64,000 nt of DNA. It comes from HGM04593 sp045654885 (GTDB lineage Bacteria > Bacteroidota > Bacteroidia > Bacteroidales > Bacteroidaceae). Location of the stretch: positions 1 through 64,000 of the forward strand of contig JAZOOF010000010.1 of NCBI GenBank assembly GCA_045654885.1. The letters run 5' to 3'. The notes under the pieces are model-generated. The model had not been told where the DNA came from and did no database searches. It worked only from the letters and a program-made list of their open reading frames with translations. Positions 18,732 through 26,461 of the stretch are shown here, in pieces. The translations under genes and the position numbers were made by a program. The first letter of the stretch is position 1, and each line of letters opens with the position of its first letter.

Positions 18732-18740
18732 TATTTTTGC
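18732..18740 (+). promoter_or_regulatory. promoter box of the TPR gene
   Basis: TATTTTTGC matches TAnnTTTGC, 62 bases before the start at 18802; a TTTT tract (18708-18711) is at the -33 distance. Confidence 0.55.
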
Positions 18741-18801
18741 GCTCTGATATTGCGCTTACAGGGCATTCTCTAAAGAAAACAAAATAAAATAATTAAATAC
18801 T

Positions 18802-19464
18802 ATGAGCAAGAAAAACGACACACCCATTGCACCGGATGAGGCTCTGGGCAAAGCAGAAGAGTTTGTATTGAAGAACAAGAAGGCATTCATTGGAGTGATT
18901 GCGGCCATCATTGTTGTGGCAGCCCTCAACGCTTTCGGTGTTTTCTCACCAAAGAGCAACGAGAACAGCGAGGCCAACCAGGCTATCGCCAACATTGAGT
19001 ACAAGGTTCTCGAGGGCGATTTTGAGACTGCACTGAATGGTGACGGTTTCAACATGGGTCTTCTCGAAATCATTGAGAAATTTGACGGCACAACCGCTGC
19101 AAACAAGGCAAATCTCTATGCAGGTATCGCCTATGCACAGCAGGAGCAGTATGAGGAGGCTATCAAGTACCTCAGCAAGTACGAGGGCGAGGACAACATC
19201 GTTGCAGCAAAGACAAAGCACACTCTCGGTAACTGCTATTCACAGACCGGCGACCAGAAGAAGGCTCTTGAGCTTATTCTTGAGGCTGCCACATTGGCAA
19301 ACAACATTGCTGTTACACCGGCTTGTTTGAGAGACGCCGCTGCCATGTACGAGGCACAGGGCAACACTGCCGAGGCTTTGAAACTCTACAACAGAATCAA
19401 GGACGAGTTCCCTGCTTCACCTGTTGCAAACGAGGCCGAGATTAAAATCAACGCTGCCAAGTAA
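18802..19464 (+). CDS. membrane-anchored tetratricopeptide repeat protein
   Basis: 220 residues: a charged N-terminus, one transmembrane helix (about 33-53, AFIGVIAAIIVVAALNAF) and a soluble part with TPR-like helices (KANLYAGIAYAQQEQYEEAI, TLGNCYSQTGDQKKALEL, AAMYEAQGNTAEALKLYN). Topology matches YfgM-type proteins, which sit in the periplasm near the Sec/chaperone network; that role is inference. Ends at a strong intrinsic terminator before ribH. Confidence 0.82.
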   Translation: MSKKNDTPIAPDEALGKAEEFVLKNKKAFIGVIAAIIVVAALNAFGVFSPKSNENSEANQAIANIEYKVLEGDFETALNGDGFNMGLLEIIEKFDGTTAANKANLYAGIAYAQQEQYEEAIKYLSKYEGEDNIVAAKTKHTLGNCYSQTGDQKKALELILEAATLANNIAVTPACLRDAAAMYEAQGNTAEALKLYNRIKDEFPASPVANEAEIKINAAK

Positions 19465-19487
19465 CAAATTCCCACAGAAATAACCAG

Positions 19488-19521
19488 AAGGCTGTCGCAA
19501 TAAAACGGGACAGCCTTTTTT
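19488..19521 (+). terminator. intrinsic terminator between TPR gene and ribH
   Basis: Stem AAGGCTGTC / GACAGCCTT (19488-19496 with 19509-19517) followed by a six-T run. Only 16 bases separate it from the ribH start and no separate ribH promoter is visible, so it may act as an attenuator feeding ribH at a lower level. Confidence 0.85.
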
Positions 19522-19537
19522 AATAACTATAATTGAT

Positions 19538-20020
19538 ATGGCTACAGAACTTAAGAATCTATCGTCCTATGACCCGGCAAAGGTTGCAAACGGCAAAGGC
19601 TACAAAATAGGTATTGTATATGCCGAGTGGAATGATGAGATTACATACGCTTTGCGCGATGGCGCAGTAAAGACACTGATTGACAACGGTGTGGAGGAGA
19701 GCGACATTGAACTGGCGAGTGTTCCGGGCAGCTTCGAGCTCATTTTCGGTGCATCGCAAATGGTAAAGAGCAATAAATACGATGCCGTGATTGCCATCGG
19801 ATGTGTAATCAGAGGCGACACACCCCACTTCGACTACATATGCGAAGGCGTGACAGCCGGACTATCGAAGCTGAATGTAGATTATAATACTCCTGTGATT
19901 TTTGGTCTCATAACCACCAACAACCTGCAACAGGCGCAGGAGCGCAGTGGCGGCCGCCTTGGCAACAAAGGAGACGAGTGTGCTGTAACCGCGCTGCAGA
20001 TGATTGCGCAGTTCAAATGA
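19538..20020 (+). CDS. ribH: 6,7-dimethyl-8-ribityllumazine synthase
   Basis: Lumazine synthase, the penultimate step of riboflavin synthesis. 160 residues; family motifs VYAEWNDEIT, SVPGSFELIFGASQM, VIAIGCVIRGDTPHFDYIC and FGLITTNNLQQAQERSGG are present, including the catalytic His in GDTPHFD. No FMN riboswitch is visible upstream. A repeat element begins right after its stop codon. Confidence 0.96.
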   Translation: MATELKNLSSYDPAKVANGKGYKIGIVYAEWNDEITYALRDGAVKTLIDNGVEESDIELASVPGSFELIFGASQMVKSNKYDAVIAIGCVIRGDTPHFDYICEGVTAGLSKLNVDYNTPVIFGLITTNNLQQAQERSGGRLGNKGDECAVTALQMIAQFK

Positions 20021-20032
20021 CAAGGTGAAAGC

Positions 20033-20203
20033 TCGTGCAAACGAGCAAAATGCAAAGCCGCGAGTAAGCGAGCGCAGAGCACAAGTTTACTTGGTGCTAT
20101 GCCGAGCGTGAGCGGGTTCAAGCGCACATAGTGCGGTTAAAGCTCGCTTTAGCATTTTACTGCGAGTGCAGCCGAGCTTCAAGCGCACGAAGTGCGATTA
20201 AAG
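20033..20203 (+). repeat. nested pair of bulged-hairpin repeats (cluster D)
   Basis: Outer copy: conserved CAAACGAG, left arm AAAATGCAAAGC (20047-20058), right arm GCTTTAGCATTTT (20146-20158) with one extra A, then TGCGAGTGCAG (to 20171). Its loop, two to four bases in other copies, holds 87 bases containing a second copy: AAGCGAGCGC, arms AGCACAAG / CTTGGTGCT around TTTA (20078-20098), CGAGCG, and a TTCAAGCGCAC-GTGCGGTTAAAG hairpin that recurs at 20178-20203. Between convergent ribH and ruvC. Confidence 0.8.
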
Positions 20204-20237
20204 CTTAAAGGTGATCACCTTTAAGTTCCCAAACAGA

Positions 20238-20274
20238 AACCCCGACAGGTGATTCACTTCACTTTGTCGGGGTT
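20238..20274 (-). terminator. terminator at the end of ruvC
   Basis: Stem AACCCCGACA / TGTCGGGGTT (20238-20247 with 20265-20274); the ruvC stop codon lies in its loop. On the minus strand TTTCTGTTT follows, a weak U tract. Confidence 0.7.
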
Positions 20275-20820
20275 CTTGTTTACGAAATCGGCCCAGGAGG
20301 AGTACTTCTTCTCGCTAACCGGCTTGCCGTTCTGCAGGTAATGGCAGAATGCCGCGCCAAGCGCATCGGTAGCATCCATGAACTGCGGCATCTCGTCACT
20401 CGATATGTTGAGCATGCGGCGCAGCATGTCGGCCACCTGCTCTTTGGAGGCCGAACCGTTGCCGGTGATGGCCATCTTAATCTTTAGCGGGGCATACTCA
20501 TGAATGGGCACCTGGCGGCTTATGGCCGCCGCAATTGCAACGCCCTGTGCCCTACCCAGTTTGAGCATACTCTGTACATTCTTTCCAAAGAACGGTGCTT
20601 CAATGGCAAGTTCGTCGGGCAGGAACGAGGCAATGAGCCCCTGCACCCTTGTAAAGATTTCGCCGAGTTTCATGTACATATCCTTGCACTTGCGCATGTC
20701 GATAACACCCATGGTAATGAGGCGTGCACGGTTTCCGTTCACGCCAATGAAGGCATATCCCATGATGTTGGTTCCGGGGTCTATACCCATTATGACCTTG
20801 TCGTCGGCAACTGTCCGCAT
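20254..20820 (-). CDS. ruvC: Holliday junction resolvase RuvC
   Basis: RuvC endonuclease, resolving Holliday junctions with RuvAB. 188 residues. The four acidic active-site positions are covered by GIDPGTNIMGYA, LAIEAPFFGKN and DATDALGAAFCHY. Last gene of the cdd-LMW phosphatase-ruvC group, one base after the phosphatase stop. ruvB is 39 kb away in this window, so the ruv genes are dispersed. Confidence 0.95.
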   Translation of the reverse strand: MRTVADDKVIMGIDPGTNIMGYAFIGVNGNRARLITMGVIDMRKCKDMYMKLGEIFTRVQGLIASFLPDELAIEAPFFGKNVQSMLKLGRAQGVAIAAAISRQVPIHEYAPLKIKMAITGNGSASKEQVADMLRRMLNISSDEMPQFMDATDALGAAFCHYLQNGKPVSEKKYSSWADFVNKNPDKVK

Positions 20821-20821
20821 A

Positions 20822-21286
20822 TTAATATCCCAAATACTTCAACAGCCCCCTGCAACCTTGCTCAATCTCCTTGTATGTCTTGTCGAAATTGCCGTGATAC
20901 CACGGGTCCGAAATATCGGCACCATTAAATGGCTGTGGCTCGTCGGCTACGAAATCGAGCAGTTTCCACACCTTGCCCTCGCAGTCGCACCCAATGAGAC
21001 GCAACAGGTTTCGCCTGTTATAATCCTCCATCACAACAACCATGTCAAAAGCGTTGTAGTCATCAACGGTAAACTGGCGAGCACGGTGACCATCACTCTC
21101 TATGTCATGCAACGAGAGCGTGTAGGCTGCGGGCGGATATATTGAGTTGCCAATCTCCTCGCGGCTGGTGGCCGACGATTCAACATGCAGTTCAACACCT
21201 TTTTTTGCGGCAAGCGACTTCATCACAAACTCTGCCATTGGAGAACGGCATATGTTCCCATGACACACGAACATTATCTTTTTCAT
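20822..21286 (-). CDS. low-molecular-weight protein tyrosine phosphatase
   Basis: 154 residues. The C(X)5R catalytic loop is VCHGNICRSPMAEF at the N-terminus and the general acid is in ISDPWYHGNFD. Dephosphorylates phosphotyrosine; in bacteria such enzymes often regulate polysaccharide export kinases, but no kinase is adjacent here. Lies between cdd and ruvC in a tight minus-strand group. Confidence 0.93.
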   Translation of the reverse strand: MKKIMFVCHGNICRSPMAEFVMKSLAAKKGVELHVESSATSREEIGNSIYPPAAYTLSLHDIESDGHRARQFTVDDYNAFDMVVVMEDYNRRNLLRLIGCDCEGKVWKLLDFVADEPQPFNGADISDPWYHGNFDKTYKEIEQGCRGLLKYLGY

Positions 21287-21301
21287 TATTGCAAAAGCTG
21301 T

Positions 21302-21784
21302 TTATTCAAGAAAAGCGGCATCAAAGGAGAGCGGCAACAATGCCTTCACACCATCCTCAATAATATAACATTCCTTGGCACCATAGAGAATTATACGCAT
21401 TGCCTTGTTGAAACGTTTCTCTGTCTCAAGGATTACCTGACGGCATGCACCACAAGGGGGGATTGGTTTCTCAAGCTCGCCCTGCGCAGTACGTGCTGCA
21501 ATGGCAAGCACCTCGACCGCCTGTGTGGGGTATTGCGAGTTTGCCCAGAAGAGCGTTGTTCGCTCGGCGCAAAGGCCCGACGGATAGGCCGCATTCTCCT
21601 GGTTTGTGCCGGACACCACAGTGCCGTCGGCAAGACGCACCGCCGCCCCCACATTGAAATTGGAATAGACTGCATAGCTGTTGGCTGTTGCTGCGCGCGC
21701 AGCATCCACTATCTCCCTGTCGGCAGGCATCAGCTCATCATACGAACACACCTTGACCACTGTATTCAATACCATCTCTTTCAT
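21302..21784 (-). CDS. cdd: cytidine deaminase
   Basis: Zinc enzyme deaminating cytidine/deoxycytidine to (deoxy)uridine. 160 residues from the ATG at 21784; a longer open frame upstream adds an unconserved segment and is rejected. Zinc site: SGLCAERTTLF (catalytic Glu in C-A-E) and PPCGACRQVI. Belongs with nucleoside salvage. Fifteen bases before the phosphatase gene. Confidence 0.94.
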   Translation of the reverse strand: MKEMVLNTVVKVCSYDELMPADREIVDAARAATANSYAVYSNFNVGAAVRLADGTVVSGTNQENAAYPSGLCAERTTLFWANSQYPTQAVEVLAIAARTAQGELEKPIPPCGACRQVILETEKRFNKAMRIILYGAKECYIIEDGVKALLPLSFDAAFLE

Positions 21785-21924
21785 ATGCTTTACATTTAAA
21801 GAAAAACTGCGTTTTATTGTCAATAAAACAATTCCAACGCAATTTATTTGTGCGAATTTAGCCCAAATATTGCGCAAAAACAATTTATTCACTTATTTTG
21901 TGCCATAATAGAAATTTATATAAG

Positions 21925-22854
21925 ATGAAAAAAATATACAAGCTACTGTCAGTTATAGCGCTGATATTGACATGCGGCAGCCCCACCCGGGCGCAAGAGA
22001 AGCCGTTGAATGACAGTGAGAGATATGTGTTGCAATACTCGGCCATTGCCGTGGAACAGATGACAAGGCATGGAATCCCCGCAAGCATAACACTGGCACA
22101 AGGATTGCTTGAAAGCGGAGCCGGAAAAAGCGAACTTGCAACGGAGGCAAATAACCATTTCGGCATAAAAGCCGACAGCCGATGGAACGGAAGAACATAC
22201 TCGCATCTCGACAATGGCAACTGGCACAAGTTCCGTGTCTACAACAGCGCCGAGAAGTCATACGAGGACCACTCGCTCTTCCTTGTCGGCAACAGCCGGT
22301 ACAGCGCACTATTCAAGCTCGACCGCACCGACTACAAAGGATGGGCAAGAGGGCTGAAGAATGCCTACTATGCCGAGGACCGCGAGTATGACAAGAAGCT
22401 TATAAGCATAATAGAGCGTTACGGGCTGCACAGATATGACAACTACACGGTTGCCGATGCCAGGAAAGAGCAGAGAAAAGAGAACGTAAAAGAGAACAGC
22501 ATTGCAAGCGGGTCCAAGGAGATTCTGTTGGCCAATGGGCTACCATACGTAATTGCCGATGACGGCGACACATATGCAAGCCTATCACGACAAACAGGAA
22601 TCTCAAAGCGCAAGATACGTAAATACAACGAACTCTACAAGGAGTACATATTCAAGGAGGGCGATATCGTATACCTCAAGAGCAAGAACAAGAAGGCTGT
22701 CCGGGGACACGACTTCCACACCACAAAGAGCGGAGAGAGCCTCTACAGGATATCCCAAATCTATGGAATAAAACTCAAGGCGCTTTACAAGATGAACCCG
22801 CAATACGTGAGCTACACCACATTGAAAGTGGGCGACGTTGTGAGACTGAGATAA
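21925..22854 (+). CDS. exported glucosaminidase with two LysM domains
   Basis: 309 residues from ATG at 21925, giving a clean signal peptide (MKKIYKLLSVIALILTCG, cut after RAQ). Residues about 40-180 are a FlgJ/LytG-type N-acetylglucosaminidase domain (GIPASITLAQGLLESGAGKS, NNHFGIKADSRW, FRVYNSAEKSYEDHS). Two LysM peptidoglycan-binding motifs follow (about 205-250 and 262-307, the second with TTKSGESLYRISQIYGI). Likely cleaves peptidoglycan in the periplasm. Ends at a bidirectional terminator. Confidence 0.93.
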   Translation: MKKIYKLLSVIALILTCGSPTRAQEKPLNDSERYVLQYSAIAVEQMTRHGIPASITLAQGLLESGAGKSELATEANNHFGIKADSRWNGRTYSHLDNGNWHKFRVYNSAEKSYEDHSLFLVGNSRYSALFKLDRTDYKGWARGLKNAYYAEDREYDKKLISIIERYGLHRYDNYTVADARKEQRKENVKENSIASGSKEILLANGLPYVIADDGDTYASLSRQTGISKRKIRKYNELYKEYIFKEGDIVYLKSKNKKAVRGHDFHTTKSGESLYRISQIYGIKLKALYKMNPQYVSYTTLKVGDVVRLR

Positions 22855-22857
22855 AAT

Positions 22858-22890
22858 AGAAGAAGTGACGGACTGTACGTCACTTCTTCT
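22858..22890. terminator. bidirectional terminator
   Basis: Thirteen-base perfect stem AGAAGAAGTGACG / CGTCACTTCTTCT (22858-22870 with 22878-22890) between the convergent glucosaminidase and small membrane protein genes; it includes the stop codon of the latter. Confidence 0.85.
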
Positions 22891-23230
22891 GTTTATCAAG
22901 CTTTCCCTCCTCGTGCGACAGGCGGAAGACCGTATATACCTCCATTATCGTTGCACACAGCAGTATCAGAATCCACTCGTTACTGTAGTGTGTAAACATG
23001 AGCACACCTGCACCTACAAAAAGCAGCCCGGCAAGTTGCTGCTGCGCTACAAGACGGCGCATTACCAAGCCCTCGTGGCGCGGACGCAGAATAAACTGTG
23101 TCACCGCAAAGAGCACCGCACCACACATATACACAATGGCATAATAGGCTGGCAGCAACATACGCATTGCCAACCCTGCCAGCAGCGCAAAAGCGCCGAC
23201 ATAATTCAAAAAAAGAAATAAACGTTTCAC
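22880..23230 (-). CDS. small four-helix membrane protein, function unknown
   Basis: 116 residues with four hydrophobic segments (about 5-22, 28-45, 65-80 and 85-102) and a charged C-terminal tail. Not assigned to a named family. Its ATG overlaps the stop of the upstream FtsB/DivIC-like gene by four bases, a link that suggests a cell-envelope or division-related role but proves nothing. Confidence 0.75.
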   Translation of the reverse strand: MKRLFLFLNYVGAFALLAGLAMRMLLPAYYAIVYMCGAVLFAVTQFILRPRHEGLVMRRLVAQQQLAGLLFVGAGVLMFTHYSNEWILILLCATIMEVYTVFRLSHEEGKLDKQKK

Positions 23231-23535
23231 TCCTTTATTATATATATATCTTCATTCTCCTTTATCAATCCCTGTTCGCGCGCGACATCCTCAATGACAG
23301 AAAGGTCGCCATCGGTATACAGTTTCAGTTTCGCCTGCACCTCGGCCGAATCGGCCTCCATCGCACGTATCTCCTCGTTCAATTCGGCGATGACCGCATT
23401 GTTCCTTATATGGCTTATCATATTGTTGTCATCAATGACAATGATTATGAAAAGGAATACAATGGTAACAAAAAGATACTTGTGCCCTACAACCCACTGC
23501 CAAACGGACTTCAGTTTATCCAAAATCAAACCCAT
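23227..23535 (-). CDS. FtsB/DivIC-like septum formation protein
   Basis: 102 residues: a short cytosolic start, one membrane helix (about 18-36, YLFVTIVFLFIIIVI) and a periplasmic coiled coil (about 45-75, IAELNEEIRAMEADSAEVQ) ending in the family's short C-terminal YTDGDLSVIEDVAREQGLI segment. FtsB/DivIC bridges FtsL and FtsQ in the divisome. Its promoter box lies at the edge of a repeat array. Confidence 0.88.
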   Translation of the reverse strand: MGLILDKLKSVWQWVVGHKYLFVTIVFLFIIIVIDDNNMISHIRNNAVIAELNEEIRAMEADSAEVQAKLKLYTDGDLSVIEDVAREQGLIKENEDIYIIKE

Positions 23536-23561
23536 AGTAATTTCTATTATTTACTTACCGA

Positions 23562-23569
23562 CAAAGATA
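23562..23569 (-). promoter_or_regulatory. promoter -7 box of the ftsB-like gene
   Basis: Minus-strand TATCTTTG matches TAnnTTTG and gives a leader of about 20 bases. The box coincides with the first unit boundary of repeat cluster A, so everything upstream of -7 is repeat sequence. Confidence 0.55.
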
Positions 23570-23817
23570 CTAACAAACGAGCGAGAAATATGAAGCTCGC
23601 TTCAATATTTTTCAAAGCGAGTGCAGTGTATGTTCGCTGTCCACAGCAAAGATAATAACAAACGAGCGAGAAATATAAAGCTTGCTTTAATATTTTTCAA
23701 AGCGAGTGCTGTATATCTTCGAGATTTAATCTCAAAGATACTAACAAACGAGCGAGAAATACGAAGCTTGCTTCAGTATTTTTCAAAGCGAGTGCAGAAA
23801 ATGTCTTCACTTTGATT
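23562..23817 (+). repeat. tandem bulged-hairpin repeat array (cluster A, three copies)
   Basis: Copies at 23574-23626, 23659-23711 and 23745-23797. Each has CAAACGAGCGAG, a hairpin with arms AATATnAAGC / GCTTnAATATT in which the 3' arm has one extra A, then AAGCGAGTGC(A/T)G. The n pair is G:C, A:T and G:C and another position switches T:A to C:G, i.e. compensating changes. Copies are joined by a second hairpin (for example TATCTT-C-GAGAT / ATCTC-A-AAGATA). Lies between divergent ftsB-like and dnaX promoters. Confidence 0.85.
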
Positions 23818-23846
23818 TTTCGTGGAGAAAAAAACAACCCGCCTGT

Positions 23847-23878
23847 TTTGTTCTACGGCCTATTTGCACTATCTTTGC
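23847..23878 (+). promoter_or_regulatory. promoter of dnaX
   Basis: TTTG (23847-23850), 19 bases, TATCTTTGC (23870-23878): an exact Bacteroidota promoter 58 bases before the dnaX start. Confidence 0.75.
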
Positions 23879-23936
23879 GTTAGCCCCAAAACAGAATACC
23901 CGGGACTGTCATTTAACAACATTTATAAAGGAAAAG

Positions 23937-25823
23937 ATGGAGAACTACATAGTTTCGGCAAGAAAATACCGCCCCGACACATTCGAGTCGGTTGTTGCAC
24001 AAAAATCACTCACCACAACACTCAAGAATGCCATCCACAGCGGCAGGTTGGCGCATGCCTTCCTGTTCTGCGGACCACGCGGTGTGGGAAAGACAACCTG
24101 TGCACGAATATTTGCCAAGACAATCAACTGCACCAACCCTACCGAAAACGGAGAGCCCTGCAACCAGTGCGAGTCGTGCCAGTCATTCAACCAGCAGCGT
24201 TCATACTCAATCTATGAGCTCGACGCGGCAAGCAACAACTCGGTCGACGACATCCGTTCACTCAATGAGCAGGTGCGTGTACCGCCCCAGGTCGGCAAGT
24301 ACAAGGTCTACATCATCGACGAGGTACACATGCTTACACAGGCCGCCTTCAATGCATTCCTCAAGACCTTGGAGGAGCCGCCTGCACATGCCATCTTCAT
24401 CCTCGCCACTACCGAAAAGCACAAGATTATACCAACCATCCTGTCGCGTTGCCAGATATATGACTTTACGCGAATTGAGGCTGCCGATATAATTGCCCAC
24501 CTCAAGAACATTGCCGAAAAAGAGAATATAAACTATGAGTACGAGGCGCTGCGCATAATTGCACAGAAGTCGGACGGTTGCATGCGCGATGCATTGTCAC
24601 TGTTCGACCAGATGGCAAGCTTCACACAGAGCGACCTCACGTATGCCAAGGTCATAGAGAGTCTGAACGTTCTCGACTATGAATACTACTTCAGGCTCAC
24701 CGATTTCATCCTTGAGAAAAAGACAGCGCAATGCCTGTTGCTCTTCAACGAGATTCTGAACAAGGGATTCGAGGGCAACATCTTCATAGAGGGTGCCGCA
24801 TCGCACTTCAGAGACCTTCTGGTAAACAGCGACGAGGCCACTGCCGAGCTGTTCGAAGGCAGTGCCGAGCTACGTAACAGATACACAGAACAGGCGCGCC
24901 GTTGTACAGCAAAAACGCTGTTCAAAGCCATCAGGCTTTGCAGCAACTGCAGCCTTAACTACAGGACAAGCCGCAACAAACGCCTGCATGTGGAACTAAC
25001 GCTAATCGAGCTCTCACAAATGAGTGACAGTGACGGCGAGGATGGCGGGGGGCGCCGCCCCAAGATACTAAAACCCATATTCAACAAGGCAACCCAAGAG
25101 ACAGCGCAGGTGCAGACAGCGCAGACAGCGCAACCAGTTGTGCAGCCAACAGCACAACCAGCAGCCGGTGACGGCAGCGCGGCAAACATGGCGCAGCATA
25201 ATACACCTGCAGCCAACACAAACAGCGGAAGGCCGGCCCCCACAACCCCGGCTCCCGCACAGGCACAGACACCGGCAATACAGCAAGGAAGGCCGGCAGA
25301 GCTAAGGACAAGGAACGAGGAAGGCGGAAGCCTCGGCAAGATGTTCAGGAGGTCAAGAAGTGCTATTGAAACAAGCGCGCCACCCACCACCGCACCTGTT
25401 GAGACAGCAAAGGTTGAAGAGGCAAAGCCAATAACCCAGCCGGCACCACCTGTCACAGTTGCAATAACCGACTCAACGGTATCGCAAGCATGGACATCGT
25501 TCGCGCTGCTGTTGCCCGAGAATGAGCGTGCCCTGGCCGACAGAATGAAGATAATGTCGCCTAAAGCCGAGGGAAGAGACAGTTTTGTAATCTCCGTCGA
25601 CAACCAGATGGCAGCCGACCTTTTCACAAGAGAGGAGAAACGCATATGCGAGGGAATGGCGCCCTACCTGGGAAACACCGTCCTTAAAATGAAGATTGTG
25701 GTAAACAAGGTTGTTGTCGAACGCCATGTAAGTGACAAGAGCAAGCAATATGCGATTCTTGTAGAGAAGAACCCCCTCATTGAAAAACTGAGGCAGGAAC
25801 TGAACCTTGAGGTTGCAAGATAA
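23937..25823 (+). CDS. dnaX: DNA polymerase III subunits gamma/tau
   Basis: Clamp-loader ATPase. 628 residues. Walker A GPRGVGKTTCARI (46-58), four zinc cysteines (C65, C75, C78, C81 in NCTNPTENGEPCNQCESC), Walker B IDEVHMLTQAAFNAFLKTLE and the SRC box ILSRCQIYDF. After the collar domain a Gln/Ala/Pro/Thr-rich linker spans roughly 365-505, then a C-terminal tau-like domain ends at 628. No obvious slippery site for a gamma form was seen. Ends on a very strong hairpin; dnaA follows after 638 bases. Confidence 0.96.
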   Translation: MENYIVSARKYRPDTFESVVAQKSLTTTLKNAIHSGRLAHAFLFCGPRGVGKTTCARIFAKTINCTNPTENGEPCNQCESCQSFNQQRSYSIYELDAASNNSVDDIRSLNEQVRVPPQVGKYKVYIIDEVHMLTQAAFNAFLKTLEEPPAHAIFILATTEKHKIIPTILSRCQIYDFTRIEAADIIAHLKNIAEKENINYEYEALRIIAQKSDGCMRDALSLFDQMASFTQSDLTYAKVIESLNVLDYEYYFRLTDFILEKKTAQCLLLFNEILNKGFEGNIFIEGAASHFRDLLVNSDEATAELFEGSAELRNRYTEQARRCTAKTLFKAIRLCSNCSLNYRTSRNKRLHVELTLIELSQMSDSDGEDGGGRRPKILKPIFNKATQETAQVQTAQTAQPVVQPTAQPAAGDGSAANMAQHNTPAANTNSGRPAPTTPAPAQAQTPAIQQGRPAELRTRNEEGGSLGKMFRRSRSAIETSAPPTTAPVETAKVEEAKPITQPAPPVTVAITDSTVSQAWTSFALLLPENERALADRMKIMSPKAEGRDSFVISVDNQMAADLFTREEKRICEGMAPYLGNTVLKMKIVVNKVVVERHVSDKSKQYAILVEKNPLIEKLRQELNLEVAR

Positions 25824-25860
25824 ATATGGATTGGCAGAACATTCTGCCAATCCATATTTA
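25821..25860 (+). terminator. 19-bp hairpin at the dnaX stop
   Basis: Perfect 19-base inverted repeat (25821-25839 with 25842-25860, core GGATTGGCAGAA) with a two-base centre that includes the stop codon itself. Likely terminator or 3'-end stabiliser; a true U run is lacking. Confidence 0.8.
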
Positions 25861-26461
25861 TCTTAAAGCCCCCAAAAAGCAAAAAGAGGGGCTACAGTTC
25901 CGGCAAAGGAATATCGGGAATATCCCTTTACACACGGGAGAAAAAAGCTGATGCGAGCCCCATAAGTAAAGCCATAAATTCAGAAAATGCAAATAATTTT
26001 GCCACATTTTTCAGCAACCCCAAGTGCTCTATAATTTATTTCTGAATAAAAAAATTTTTCGCTCTATTTAGATTGTGTCTAAATAACAGCACCGCAGCGG
26101 GTATATAAACTATTTGCCCCCAAAACCACACCAGAAACAAAAACAACGGGTCTTTATACCGGATTTAAAGATATAAAAGCGGTGCACATGCAACGCTAAA
26201 TCACTGAATATCAATGTTTTAAAAAAAATAACACAAAATAGCAACAATGGTGTTTCCCAAAATTTTAAAGCACTGATATACAATCCATTATTCAATGCAA
26301 ATTTTTGAGCACTTTTTCATTGCTTGCATTTTCATTTTTATTTGCAGATATTTGCATTGGATTTGAGCGGGAACGCGTCCCGGCAACCTACAAAAACCGG
26401 CCATCCCAACACTTTTTTCAAGTCCATTATTATTCAGAACAGAAAGAAACACAAATAGTCG
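25824..26461. other. long intergenic region upstream of dnaA
   Basis: 638 bases. Contents: the dnaX hairpin; an AT-rich stretch around 25980-26060; the operator-like palindrome at 26065-26085; further AT-rich DNA; and two imperfect -7-like boxes (TTTATTTGC about 26338-26346, GATATTTGC about 26346-26354) about 110 bases before dnaA. No clear DnaA boxes (TTATCCACA type) were found, so I cannot call it an origin. A 61-codon minus frame at 26110-26295 has no support. Confidence 0.6.
26065..26085. promoter_or_regulatory. operator-like palindrome upstream of dnaA
   Basis: Perfect eight-base inverted repeat TATTTAGA-TTGTG-TCTAAATA. Symmetry, spacing and AT ends are those of a dimeric repressor site; the pattern loosely resembles Fur/DtxR-type sites but the regulator is unknown. 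It lies about 375 bases before the dnaA start. Confidence 0.5.

Noticed and set aside
19465..19537. FMN riboswitch upstream of ribH
   Set aside because: The gap is 73 bases and filled by an ordinary intrinsic terminator.
20100..20140. tRNA-like GGTTCAAGC in cluster D
   Set aside because: Resembles a T-loop but no acceptor, D or anticodon arms can be drawn; it belongs to the repeat.
23562..23817. CRISPR array
   Set aside because: Repeats are regularly spaced, but the spacers are themselves conserved hairpins rather than unique sequences, and no cas genes are in the window.
26110..26295. 61-residue minus frame upstream of dnaA
   Set aside because: AT-rich chance frame with Phe/Lys bias and no start context.
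25824..26461. Replication origin next to dnaA
   Set aside because: AT-rich and adjacent to dnaA, but no cluster of TTATCCACA-type boxes or clear unwinding repeats was found; GC-skew could not be computed here.
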